Assembly (NCBI GenBank): GCA_012656075.1
Contig: JAAKBF010000076.1
Location: 372,001 to 436,000, forward strand
Length of the DNA stretch: 64,000 nucleotides
Reading direction: 5' to 3'
From: Phytophthora hibernalis
Lineage: Eukaryota; Oomycota; Peronosporomycetes; Peronosporales; Peronosporaceae
Under the pieces are notes generated by a model. The model was given only the letters and a program-made list of their open reading frames with translations. It ran no database searches and had not been told where the DNA came from. A program made the position numbers and the translations under genes. Below, in pieces: positions 43,541 through 53,847 of this stretch (its first letter is position 1; each line of letters begins with the position of its first letter).

Positions 43541-44563
43541 TCAATCTGTCTTGCGCTTCTTACGCATGGATCGACGCAGGTGTGGCTTCTCTTCGCCAGC
43601 GCCGTCCTTTGCCTCAATCTTTGGCTCCTCGTTCTTAGCACCACGCTTTGCCTTGGAACTCGTCTTCACCTTTGTTGGGGTCTTCTGCACAGTCTTCTTC
43701 TGCTCTGCAGCCGTGCGAGTGAATACGAACGTGTCGTCACTGGACGCTGCGCTCGAGTACTTGTAGCCTTCCAGATCAAAGCCCGTGATGCCCTCCACCG
43801 AATCCACTCGTTGTTGGATCAGGTATCTGCACATGAGTCCTCGAGCTCTTTTGGCATACACGGACTTGATCTTGCCGTCATCCTTGAACACGCAGTCCAC
43901 AACCGAAATTCCAGCAGCGTTCAGTGCTGCTCGAGGCAAACTCTTGAAATATTCTTGAGAGGCCACATTCACCAGCACGCGTTGCTTCTTCTCGTCCTCC
44001 TTGGCCTCTTCTTCACTGAAAAGAGCGTCCAACTCGTGCACAATAGTGTCTCCCCAGAACTCGTACAGGTCTTTTCCGCGCTTATTGACGTACTTTTGAC
44101 CCATTTCCAACCGGTACGGCTGGATCAGGTCCAGCGGTCTCAGGACCCCGTAAAGACCACACAAAATATGGAGATGGGTCTGAGCATATTCCAGATCTGA
44201 AACGGACAGGTTATGAGCCGCCAAACCCTGATATGCAGGTCCGTTGAAGGTTAACGCGGCCTGTTTTAGGGTCTCACTTGGATTCGAAGCTTTAGTGGTC
44301 GCATCGGACTCGTCAAAGGCCTGAAATCTGTCGAAATTGAGCTTGGCCAGTGAATCGCTCACCCCCAATAAGGACTTGACTTTGGCTTGGGACAGCGTGC
44401 GTAGCTGAGCGATGAGTTCGTGTGCGTCCGACAGAAGCCGCGGCTGTGAACATTGCGAGACGCGTGAGGCCGACAGATCCAGCGTCTTGGCCGGGGACAG
44501 CACGTACGCGAGGCGAGCGGGGGCATACGTGGCTGGATAATCCCCAATAATTGCAATTGACAT
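43541..44563 (-). CDS. yaaA: YaaA/DUF328 (UPF0246) family protein with basic C-terminal extension
   Basis: I use the ATG at 44563 (MSIAIIGDYP; the frame is open to an ATG at 44608), giving about 340 residues. Family blocks are clear: YVLSPAKTLDL near the start, YGVLRPLDLIQPYRLEMG, GKDLYEFWGDTIVHEL, VLVNVASQEYFKSLP and YAKRARGLMCRYLI. Bacterial YaaA limits intracellular iron and oxidative DNA damage under peroxide stress. Here the conserved domain is followed by about 75 residues rich in Lys/Arg/Thr ending RRSMRKKRKTD, which looks like a nuclear or DNA-binding tail absent from bacterial members. An upstream intron feeding an acceptor near 44540 cannot be excluded. Confidence 0.88.
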   Translation of the reverse strand: MSIAIIGDYPATYAPARLAYVLSPAKTLDLSASRVSQCSQPRLLSDAHELIAQLRTLSQAKVKSLLGVSDSLAKLNFDRFQAFDESDATTKASNPSETLKQAALTFNGPAYQGLAAHNLSVSDLEYAQTHLHILCGLYGVLRPLDLIQPYRLEMGQKYVNKRGKDLYEFWGDTIVHELDALFSEEEAKEDEKKQRVLVNVASQEYFKSLPRAALNAAGISVVDCVFKDDGKIKSVYAKRARGLMCRYLIQQRVDSVEGITGFDLEGYKYSSAASSDDTFVFTRTAAEQKKTVQKTPTKVKTSSKAKRGAKNEEPKIEAKDGAGEEKPHLRRSMRKKRKTD

Positions 44564-44569
44564 GTGCAT

Positions 44570-45390
44570 AATAATAAATAAATAAATATTGTCAATATAT
44601 GTATGCATCGTTTAATACTGATTATCGCTGAAACATCGGCGGTATCTTTGTAAGAAATCGTGGGAAAAGTACGCCAGATCCCGTTGAGCAGCTTGAAGAT
44701 GCTCATCTTGTGAATACGCCACAGATTGGGAAAGCAACTTACAGTTGTGCGCTCGGTACCAGTAGCCACTAGCTTTGCTGGTTGGCTGTTGGGCTTTGGT
44801 AGATGAATGGTTAGGATTGCAGGCAGTCCGATGATAATACACTACACAGGGTTGCGCGGCAACACGAGGAGGCTTGGTCACTTTACAAGTTGACGTGCAA
44901 GTAGCACGACCTTCAGTCTCGCTCCTGCGCCGCAAGTCCCGTTGGGTTTTGCCCAACAACGTTGTTGTTGTCCTACGCTAAGTGTATTCTACTGCTATGG
45001 TGACTTCCATCCCGGTGGGCGCTTGATCTCGGTCAGCTGAAGCTGCACCGAGAAGGGTGTCAACCTCTTAGGTTATGGCCCAACGTTGGTGCTATACCTA
45101 CCGACGGGGCGCTGGCTGCAGCGAGGCAGCTGAGATCACTGGTGGAGAGTCCTATTCAGGAACCATTAATGTTGAAAGGGAAGGGAGCCAACTCTCAGCC
45201 ACTCCCTCACTGAACCTGTCGATGCATACGGCTCAAGCGACCGCGGGGACTTGAGAAGAGTGCCTGGTTTCAGGCAGGGATTCGTCGATCCCGACCAGGC
45301 GCGTGAAGTTGCAGGCGGACAGGAGCGTGTCATTTGCGGTGGAGAAGAGGGCGAGATGGCGAAGTTGATTCCTATGTCCAACTAGAAGTT
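44570..45390. other. Spacer and possible Copia 5' flank/LTR remnant
   Basis: GTTGGGTTTTGCCCAAC at about 44941 is a short inverted repeat of the kind found at LTR ends, and the Copia gag remnant begins about 450 bases later. A Cys-containing minus-strand frame (44959-44612) starts with TTG and has no domain I recognise. No matching second LTR is visible. Confidence 0.3.
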
Positions 45391-45404
45391 AGATTCAAGC
45401 TGAC

Positions 45405-45770
45405 TTGTGGCGAAAATTACCAAGAGTGGAGTGCACACATCATAACGCAATTCATCGCGACGGCATGAACAAGATCGTGCTAGCTAAAGAGAAGAAGACC
45501 GACCAACCCCTTTTGCGTACACGTTGGAACAAGGGCTTCGACGTCCGGCGTGGAAATGTCCATAGTCATATCGTTCAGCACATGTCATGGGAGGTGCTGC
45601 AACGATTTCAGCTCGAAATGGAGAGCTGTGACCCGTGCTTTCTTTGGAAGGCTCTCCGCAATGAGTCCCACCGTCGCAACGGAATCGAAACGACCTTTAT
45701 CTTCAACGATATCTACATCAGCAAGCTGCGCAAGGACGAGAAGGTGCGCGACTACATCGACGACCTTTGA
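45405..45770 (+). pseudogene. Copia Gag fragment
   Basis: A 121-residue frame with the Copia Gag pattern of helices (MSWEVLQRFQLEMESCDPCFLWKAL), continuing in another frame after 45770 (FFARMDDEDLSRVMVCNAHI). The upstream NYQEWSAHI block is in a third frame, so the gene is broken. Confidence 0.5.
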
Positions 45771-46747
45771 CTATGTGTCGTGTTCTTCGCGAGAATGGAC
45801 GACGAGGATCTGTCTCGCGTGATGGTGTGCAACGCACACATAGTGTACCCGCGTGTCACGAGCGACTTCACCAAGGGCCCTTAGCGACGGTCGCTTTCAA
45901 TCAAGAAGGCCGTTGGGCAATGCGGAAATGCTAAGCGCATGGCAGAATGCGGCTCGCGGGATCATCGAGGTAGTCAAGATCTGAATTGGGAGGCTTACGG
46001 CGTTCAACGCACGAGCTCGCGTGGACGTTCGCGTGGCAGCTCGCGTAGACGACGTCACGATAATGGCGGTAGTGACCAGGGTGGTCGCAACAGCAAGTAC
46101 AGGGCTCGGAGCCCAGAGCATCTTCCAGCCAAGCCCGCAAGAAACAGCGAGGCAGTGGCGAGTGATTCGCCTGCGGTCAGCATGGCCACTTTGCACGAAA
46201 TTGTCCTGAAAGAAAGAAAGAAGGTGACATCAATTCAATGCGAAACGTTATGACGTTGATGGTGCAGCGTATCGCGTACCGTCAGGTAGAGTCTGCCAAA
46301 ATTCCTGTGGCAGGAAACAGTGGGAGTGTATCTGGACTTCTGCGCGAAGATGAGCACTCCGGATCTTTACAGGGTGAGGGACTCTATGCCTGTAGTACAT
46401 CCACCAATGTGCATGAGCCAACGTCATCACGTGGATCCCGTCGGCGTGACACGCGCGGAGGTCAGAAGCAAAAACACCGCGGAGGCGCTCGGGCGAAACA
46501 TTCTGCTCACGACAGAGGCAAACAAGAAGGCGGAACGCTCGACAACAAGCTGTCGCACACGGATGATGCGCGTGACGCGTCGGTGTGCAATCACATGGGA
46601 AATGAGGACACTGAGCGAGGGCCCGGTCCGCACGGAGCGATGGCCTCTGCTGGACAAGACGCGCAGCCAGCTGTTGTCTTCAACAGTGCTCTCATGGTAA
46701 GGTCAAAGCCAGTCTCTGCGCCGGATGGTGTGGGTGAGATATAGTGG

Positions 46748-47443
46748 TTGCTCGATTCAGGCTCACAAGCTAATGTGTGCAATGAGCTTGTGTCATTTGT
46801 ACGAATTGACGACCGCCTGATCCACCGTCTGCTCATATTGAATGGTTCAAGTGAGGAAGAGGTCCGGTGTGGGGATGTGCACATTAACGTGTTGAATCGT
46901 CACACTGGTCGCTACGAGGCTCGACTCCTGGAGGAAGTGTCGTACGCGCCCAGTCGCAACAATTTGATTTCGATGAGCTACATGTTGATTCAAGCGAAGT
47001 ACAAGTTGAAAATGTCCAAGGATAACCGAGTGCTATGGCTGACCAAGCCGTCCATGCGACTGAAGTTCACGCTAGTGGATGGAATCTACCGAATGTGGAC
47101 GAAGAAGGCGGCTGTGGGAGCGACAGTGAAGGACCACATCGTGCTTGGCGACGAAAAGTCTGCTGACGTGGCGTCTGAGGGGTCGATGGGGCTGTTACAC
47201 AACAGAATCAACCACGCTGGCATGGATGAGATCAAACGGTTAGCCAAGAATGTGAATTTTGGACTTAAGCTGAATGTAGCCAAACTTGCGACGTGCGAGT
47301 GTGTTCCTTGTCGTACGGCTAAGCTTCGTAGAATGCATTACGCGCGAGGACCCAGAAGGAGCGCGTGCCCACTGAAGAAGCTCACAGTCGACATCTGCAC
47401 GGTTAAACGGAAACGATCACTGGTAAGACGATGTTCTTGCTGA
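46748..47443 (+). CDS. Copia protease and gag-pre-integrase segment
   Basis: LLDSGSQANVCNELV carries the D-S-G protease active site. NRINHAGMDEIKRLAK...CECVPCRTAK is the gag-pre-integrase zinc-binding segment. The integrase core then starts in a shifted frame (GKTMFLLIVHDASRFRWLT) before the inverted block. The first codon is TTG, so the frame is part of a polyprotein rather than a free-standing gene. Confidence 0.7.
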   Translation: MLDSGSQANVCNELVSFVRIDDRLIHRLLILNGSSEEEVRCGDVHINVLNRHTGRYEARLLEEVSYAPSRNNLISMSYMLIQAKYKLKMSKDNRVLWLTKPSMRLKFTLVDGIYRMWTKKAAVGATVKDHIVLGDEKSADVASEGSMGLLHNRINHAGMDEIKRLAKNVNFGLKLNVAKLATCECVPCRTAKLRRMHYARGPRRSACPLKKLTVDICTVKRKRSLVRRCSC

Positions 47444-47529
47444 TTGTGCATGATGCGTCGCGATTTAGGTGGCTTACCTGATGAAGAAGAAATCGGGCGC
47501 GGCTGACTTGATTGAGGAGATTGTTCCAC

Positions 47530-48300
47530 CATACACGGCGCATTAGCTACGAAAGTGGCGATGCCAGATCGAATGCGAACAATAGAGACTGGAGCTTCAC
47601 TACCATCGTCGCGAATGTCCTCATATAGTACGCGCTTGACACGATCAAGTGTCGACGTGTAAAACTCGTGACAGAACGCGTTCTCTAGGCGACACGTGCG
47701 TACAGCGCCACTTTGCTCAGCACATTGAGGCCCTTCGTATCGTGTCCATACCCCAGCAAAATGCACATCTCAGTGCGCGAGATCAACTTGTTCTTGCCGT
47801 CTGCTGACTCGGTCACAATACGTGCTTGAACTAAGCACTCCATGTACGCAGCGTACGAAGATCAGGTTTCTCGCCATACAGCGCCTCGTACGGGCTCTTG
47901 TTGTTTTCGAGTGCGTTTGTTATCCAGCAATTCCCTGTGTACACCGTGTGAAGGTGCGCTTCGCCCCACAACACTTTTGGTAATAGCTTAGCAGCTAAAC
48001 ACGACCGGACGCGTTGGAGCAGCACACCCGTTTGCGCGCTCGACCACATCGTTTTCTTCAGGACTGTAGCAATTTGTGTACGTTCCTCTGCCTTGCAGAA
48101 TCGTTGGAGCTGTAGGTTCAGGAATTTCTCCCCCTTGGTCCAAATGCAGCTTCGGCACGTGCCATCTTTGACTCTGAAACTCAGTGTGCATGGTCCAGAT
48201 CTTTTCGGGGTTGAAGCCGTAGTTGCAGATGCGCGGTGTAGAACACCTGCTTCTCCAACATCGTGAGGTGTGCAGAAGGGATCTCACATGACTGGTGAAC
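47530..48300 (-). pseudogene. Inverted Copia integrase block
   Basis: Read on the minus strand this encodes the remaining integrase: PKLHLDQGGE, NDVVERANG, LLPKVLWGEAHLHTVY and SPYEALYGEKPDLRTL, then a connector frame (CRLENAFCHEFYTSTLDRVK). It is antisense to the rest of the element. Similar words, TTGTTCCACCA at about 47522 and TGGTGAAC at about 48294 on the plus strand, lie at the two ends in opposite orientation. Confidence 0.75.
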
Positions 48301-48499
48301 AACACCGGACTTCAAAAGTCTCGAAGAAGAAACGCAGCAGAACGATCAAGGCGGCAAGTGACAGTGATGCCGACTACGTTGATCAAGCCCCGCCCCAGAA
48401 GAAGACGACCAATCCTGTAAATGTTGTGCCTCGGTGAAAGCGGTCGCGGCCATTTACTTGCGTGATTACGAAGTGAACCTGGCTCTTTAAGGCACCGAT

Positions 48500-49798
48500 G
48501 ATGTCGATATTCCGCAGACGTTTAGGCAAGCAATGCGCAGTTGGCAGAAGCAGGAGTGGCGTGCAGCAATGCAGAGTGATCTCGAGTCCCTTCGTCACCA
48601 CCAGACTTGGGAACTTGTGGACCGTACCGCGCTTCCGCCTGGAGTGAACGTTTTGACGTGTCGCTGGGTGTTTGCGATCAGACGCGACGCTAAAGGCAAG
48701 ATTTTGCGCTTTAAGGCACGTCTTGTTATTCACGGACACAAACAAACCTTTGGAGTGGACTTTACCGAGACTTAGGGCCGTTCTTAAATTCCCGCTCCCA
48801 CGTCCCGGGACCATATACTGCGTTCTGATTGGCTCAGACATTCAGTGAGACAGGGTCGAATCTCCCGAGCCCGTCCCGCTCCCGAGTTCATTTCGCGTCG
48901 CCGGGAGTGGGACGAGTGGCGGGAAACAGCCCAAGCAGGATACATGTAGTTGGCAATGGAGGAGATCGACCGCGCTGAGGGCGCAATGGCGACGTACACG
49001 ACGCGGGGAGCCAACGCTCTGCGGACAGAATGTCGACGGCTTAAAGCTACCCCTGCCTCGCTCAACAAAGTACGCTCTCCGAGCCTCTCTCGTCGTATTG
49101 GAAACCATCAAAGCAACACGCGTGCTCCAAGATCCTTTCCAGCAGGGAACCGCTGATCACAAGACGGTACGGTTGATTGTATGTTTAGACTCTAGATGTA
49201 CTGTTTTCTAACATGCACGCGAGCGTGTTTCAAGGGGCGAACTTGCTAGTCGTGAAGCGATGGATACCCGTGCCACCGGAAGCAACTCAATCATGTGGCA
49301 GGATGTCACCAGTGATTACAACGATGAAGATAATGAGAGCTTTAATGCTCTGTTGCACCTGAAGCTCGCCAGCTCCTGCTCCGCGTACTCATCTGTGGCA
49401 TGCTCGCAACGCATAAGGAGTTGCTTGGACATTGTGTCGTAACCGTGAATGATGGGTGGTGGCAAATTTACGGTATTTTTAAGAAACAGTGTAGGTTAAT
49501 GACATTTGATAAGATTATGTTCGATACATAATTCCCAGGCGTTCGTTCTTATTTTGGTAAATTGGGACCAACTTTTCCCGGAGTCGTCCGGGAACTTAAG
49601 AACGGCCCTTATGCGCCTATTATTCGTTTCGAGACGATTCATGCCGCCATTTATTACGGTATGCAGCGTGGCTGGGTTGCCATGCAGCACGATGTCAAAA
49701 CTGCATTTCTGTATGGACCGCTGGAAGAGACTATCTACATGGTGCTGTCAACCGGTTTTGATGGAGCTTTTCCTGGTAAAGTGTGTCATCTCCTCTCT
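48500..49798 (+). pseudogene. Copia reverse transcriptase (RVT_2), split by a transposon
   Basis: FRQAMRSWQKQEWRAAMQSD and CRWVFAIRRDAKGKILRFKA lie before the insertion. PYAPIIRFETIHAAIYYGMQ, the catalytic-region start QHDVKTAFLYGPLEETIYM and KVCHLLSR lie after it. Removing 48775-49608 plus one TTA rejoins TET and YAPII exactly in frame. The YxDD part is missing beyond 49798. Confidence 0.8.
48775..49608. mobile_element. 834 bp non-autonomous PIF/Harbinger-like element inserted in Copia RT
   Basis: Inverted termini GGGCCGTTCTTAAATTCCCG (left) and its near-complement at 49589-49608 (one mismatch) are flanked by TTA on both sides (48772-48774 and 49609-49611). A three-base TTA duplication with GGG-starting ends is typical of PIF/Harbinger. 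Inside are two short frames (48950-49156 and 49260-49442) without a DDE nuclease. One (MWQDVTSDYNDEDNESF) faintly recalls the Myb-like accessory protein. Confidence 0.8.
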
Positions 49799-51053
49799 CG
49801 ACAAGCTTTCTCCGTAGCGCTGCCCCGGTGCGAGGGCGCATACAGTGGGTATTCAAGCGCGATGAACATGTCGGTGAAGTTCGCCAGTTCCAGCGGCGTC
49901 ATCGTCTGCACCAGAAACCTTGGAGGATATGGTACCTCGATCTCTTGGTTGACGATCAGCAGTAGCGCCATGTTCACATCCTCCGTTCGCTGTCTCAATT
50001 TCGTTGCTTCCACCATGGGTTGAAGACATATTTGTAGCAATCTATGATATTCCTCTGTCAGATCCGCTTCTTGCCCCGCTCGCCCAGGCTGCGTGACGGC
50101 ATTCAGATAGGTTCTTGCTGCCGCCGCTGGGACCGTCCTCTTCTCTTCCAGATCGTTACTGCGAAAGTGAAACAATGGATTCTGACTTCCAGCTCTCGCT
50201 GTGGCAGTCGTTCATCAAGTATCCATGTTGTCATGGGTTGCTGCATTCTTTTCTCATGCTCAGCGTCCCCTTGCTCTCAAAATCTGATGATACCTTTGTA
50301 CTGGGCTTTCTGCTGTACAGAGAGTTCGTCCCATCCATTCAGCTATTGTGTCTTTGACCTGTTCACGCTCTGTGTGCTGTCTAGCTCTCTCAATTTCAAT
50401 TTTCTTGTGGCGTCGCTCTCTGGGCAGCTCGTTGGACCGCTGAACCACATGGAAGAAGTAATCCGGCGGTGCTGAGTTGCGCAAATATGCTCTTAGTTGC
50501 TTGAACACAACCACTCCATCACCTTGATTACGTCCTCTCCAATAGGCCCCAGCATCCGGCCGTCGCCCACTCTTCGTCACTTCCACGTGTTGCTTCCATT
50601 GCGGCAAGACGTTGCGTGCACTCTGCTTTGCATTCTCTTCCTTTCCGGGCACCTGTCGTTGACTGCTTCCGTTGAATTCCTTCTTCGTGTTCTGCTGAAA
50701 TTCTCCGCCGACTGTCGTCCACTGTTCCGTGTCCAAAATCAGCTGTTGCTTCGAGATTGACCTTGTGTCGCTTTGCGGCTGGTCTCCCGCGCTCGTGACA
50801 TCCTGCGCCTCGGCGCCCTCAGCCATCTTCACGCTAACTGCTTTCCCTTGCTTGAACACGCTGCGGCGGCGCTTGCGCTGCTTCCCTTGGTCGACATCCT
50901 GCCTTCACCCTGTTTGTCAGTGCCGCTCCTTGGGTCGCGTCCTTTCACCTTTATCTGAAAGATCGTACGCTGTAGGGTTACGCGTCCTTCCAGACGCCCC
51001 CAGCTCTGTGTTGTCTCCGTCCTAGCTCGATCCCGAAAAGTCGTGCTCACCAT
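49799..51053 (-). pseudogene. Retroelement Gag-like sequence, frameshifted
   Basis: Three minus-strand frames (51053-50829, 50859-50260, 50175-49786) give a polar, charged protein with Gln/Arg-rich helices (RRHKKIEIERARQHTERE; LTEEYHRLLQICLQPM). I read it as a Gag-like part of a Gypsy element, but no zinc knuckle was seen. It ends abruptly at the Copia junction. Confidence 0.35.
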
Positions 51054-51069
51054 CCAGGCAGATTTGGAA

Positions 51070-51587
51070 GTTTGCTTGTGGGTCTTGCTCTCAGCGGCGC
51101 ACTTCGTCGCTTGGTCTCGGTGATTGCAAATGCGGCGTACCTATCCAAACGTTATATTAACCCCTCACTACTTATCATCCTAAAAGTCCAACAGCCGTCC
51201 GGTAAATTCAACCCACGAGTAAATGACTGCGCATTGACCCAATTTGACTGTGGTTTAGGAATCTACGGTCGAATCTACCTCTAACATTAGACGCTAACTG
51301 CTACTACCATGTAAACTACCCATCGAAGCCGACAGATCCATAGATGCTATCGTTTGCCGCCCAAAATCTTACGAAGTACTACCCTGTAACACCCTGCCAA
51401 ATTGTATATCTTGGATTGTTTTGAGGGTACACTAATGGAATACTATACCGTATACTATTTGGTAGACCCATTTGAATTGTACCTTGTTGAGATCAAGTCG
51501 TCCCAGCCCCGACGTATCTCCACCCAGGAAGAACGACCCGCCCGCAAGCAATAACATGAGTGATATGCCATAAACGCAGTCCAGGTA
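51070..51587. other. No gene recognised
   Basis: Lies between the Gag-like sequence and the RxLR-like fragment. No frame with a domain was found. It could include an LTR, but no matching partner was identified. Confidence 0.3.
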
Positions 51588-51866
51588 TTAAGTCATTTGA
51601 TTCCATTTGTCGGGGTTGTCCTTTGCGTAGATGTTGAGCTTCTGAAGCTTCTCATCTGTGAGCTTAGTAGCTTTGTTCGGATCGTTACCAAATATGCCCT
51701 TGAATCTGGCGAAAGCTTGTATTGCCCCTCTCTCTTCCTCCTCCCTCAAGTCTATTAATGCATTTTTCTTGGCCGTGTGAGAACCTTGAAGGTGGCGGCC
51801 CAGCGTCAGATTAGGGAAAGTGTTCTGTATCTGGACACAGTGTTTTCCATTTACCTCTAAGCACAT
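51588..51866 (-). pseudogene. Possible RxLR/dEER effector fragment
   Basis: The 92-residue frame contains GRHLQ (an RxLR-like site with Q at the last position) followed 18 residues later by EEEERG, as in the RxLR-dEER arrangement. A helical C-terminus (FKGIFGNDPNKATKLTDEKL) then recalls short oomycete effectors. There is no signal peptide at the start and the upstream sequence is closed by stops. It is most likely the truncated remains of an effector gene carried inside the transposon nest. The motif match could also be chance. Confidence 0.4.
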
Positions 51867-52798
51867 TCCAGAAATCTAGCAACTAGTTTTAACTTAAAAG
51901 TACATGTAAATAGACGTTCTGAATCTCTCTAGAAAGGCCACGAAAGACTTGTGCTTGGATCTCTCATTTGCTGCATTTGGGGCCCACTTACGGCTTCAAT
52001 CCGTAGCCGTAGCTTCCGACTTCTTTGCCTGAGCGTCACACGTCGCAAGATGGCACTGCTGCTGGTTCTATCATAACCCGATCTACCCCCAAGTTTTTCG
52101 TCGTTCTTGCAAGCACCGCACGATTGATGTCACTCGGCACCGTTCACCTTAATTAGTCGTGTGACCTAAATAGCCATGCACCTTTGGTAATCAGTCCACA
52201 GGTTTTGAAAAATATTTTCATTTTTGGCGTCATCAGCGTCTCAATCGCGTGTCGCTCGTGTGTGTTGTCCGCACTACGTCACCGCCAGTCTTATCCTTAG
52301 CTAGATGACAGTGTCCAGTGGATGCTGCTACGGCCGTCCTAACAAAAACACCTACGATATCTAACACATATGACGGGCCGTAGCACGTTCCTTGGTTTCC
52401 GCAGAGTAGGGAGCGTCGCACAAAGATCGAATCCTAGTCGCTCACAACGTTCGGCCGGGGCTGGCTACCCTCTCTTGGCCTACTGAAGTGCGACGCGGGC
52501 TGGTTACCGACAACTATACGGGGTACAGATACCCGCCTCTCTCACACTAGGGGCTTCTCCTCACACGCGCTTCGCTCTCGGGACGCTTCGTTCACTCGAA
52601 AGGGTGTATTTGCTGCTTAGCTGTGCGTGTCGGACCGACGCGTCACCTATTCTGCTCCGCTGCTAATCTACTTCATGCACTTCATCCATCGCTGACTCCG
52701 ATGGAGCAACTGCAACACCACGCCAGAAGATCGCAATACATCGCGGCCTGAGGGGATCTTCGCACCTCAAACCAGGTTGATCGTTTCGGGAGCACCCA
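51867..52798. other. No gene recognised; possible LTR or flank of minus-strand Gypsy
   Basis: This follows the 3' end of the minus-strand Gypsy pol and may include its LTR, but I could not find a second copy in the window. Confidence 0.3.
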
Positions 52799-53467
52799 TC
52801 ACGCGACCTTCTCTCGACTCCGGCTGCTCCTGCTGTCGTCTTCGCCGGCTGTCGACGCAGGATCCAGGTGAGCCACACCAAGGGAATCCGTTCCCTTACT
52901 CTCTTCCCCTTCCGCCGAATCGTCCTCGATTTGTGTCGCCATCCTCCGCGCTCTGTCCGACCTGCCGCGCTGTCCTATGCTCCCGCTCCGCTTTTTCATG
53001 TCCGTCGCGCTGCTCCGCTTCATGGTGTCCGCCGCCGCAGTTTCACCTGGTCCTGAACTAACTCTATCTGCTCCTGGCATCCCTATTTCAGGTGTTGCCT
53101 CGTACTCCTCGTCTGAATCAACATCTGCCGCCGCGATCGCCTCATCTCTCAAGTACAATGCGATGTCCGTAGCCATCTGCTCCAGCAAATTCGACGGATA
53201 GTAATAGCTTAGCAGGAAGGAGTAATGTGTCACGATCTCCTTTCCTGACTCCAGCATCTGCACCAGGTAGTTGTCGTAGCCGGACGCCTCGATAACCTTG
53301 CCCGGACCACGCCACCTGTGCCCGAACTTCGTGATTCCTGGTCCACGTGCAGGTCGGTACAGCCAAACAAGCTGTCCTGGCCGGAATTCGCCACACCGCC
53401 TCACATTTCGCTGGTTGTAGTACATCGACTGACGAGATAGTTCTTTTTGCAGTGCAATAGCAGCCAA
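52799..53467 (-). CDS. Gypsy integrase C-terminal chromodomain-like region
   Basis: A 222-residue frame with the integrase C-terminal beta-barrel segment (FRPGQLVWLYRPARG; RWRGPGKVIEASGYDNYLVQ) and an acidic/basic tail ending near the element's 3' side. Its first residues join to the core from a shifted frame near 53480. Confidence 0.7.
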   Translation of the reverse strand: MAAIALQKELSRQSMYYNQRNVRRCGEFRPGQLVWLYRPARGPGITKFGHRWRGPGKVIEASGYDNYLVQMLESGKEIVTHYSFLLSYYYPSNLLEQMATDIALYLRDEAIAAADVDSDEEYEATPEIGMPGADRVSSGPGETAAADTMKRSSATDMKKRSGSIGQRGRSDRARRMATQIEDDSAEGEESKGTDSLGVAHLDPASTAGEDDSRSSRSREKVA

Positions 53468-53847
53468 TCATCGGGCGTTCTTCAGATCTTGAATCAGCAC
53501 TTCATGGTAGTCCTGCAGTGTCTTTCGTGGATACACTAGTCGACTCTTTCTCAGTAGTTCTGCAGGTGTTCGTAGTTTTCTGCCCATCATTAGTTAATTA
53601 GGCTGGTATCCGTGAGTTGTATGTCTCGACAGATTGTACGTGTTCATCGCGCTCGGGAGGAAGTCGTCCCAGTCCTTATGCCCTTCATTCACATACAGCG
53701 AGACCATGTCTTTCCAGGTTCTGGGGAACCTCTCTACGAGACCCAAGAGGTTCGGCCTGTAGGGCACAGGGGTGGACTGCTTAGTCTGAATTAATTCCAG
53801 CAGCTACACTGTGGCCTTGCTCCCAAACTCCATAGCTCCGTCCATCA

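Larger units (their letters stand above)
45360..49798 (+). mobile_element. Broken Ty1/Copia retrotransposon
   Basis: In plus-strand order: gag remnants (LTCGENYQEWSAHIITQF at about 45395, the 45405-45770 frame, an Arg/Ser/Gly-rich piece at 45939-46253), protease and gag-pre-integrase (46748-47443), a start of integrase to about 47530, an inverted integrase block (about 47530-48300) and reverse transcriptase (48500-48774 and 49609-49798). The reverse transcriptase is split by an 834 bp DNA transposon. Gag-PR-IN-RT order identifies Copia. Its 3' end is lost at a junction with minus-strand Gypsy-like sequence near 49798. Confidence 0.8.

Noticed and set aside
44612..44959. 115-residue minus-strand frame with Cys/His residues
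   Set aside because: Starts with TTG, no recognisable zinc-finger spacing, adjacent to the Copia flank; not enough support for a gene.
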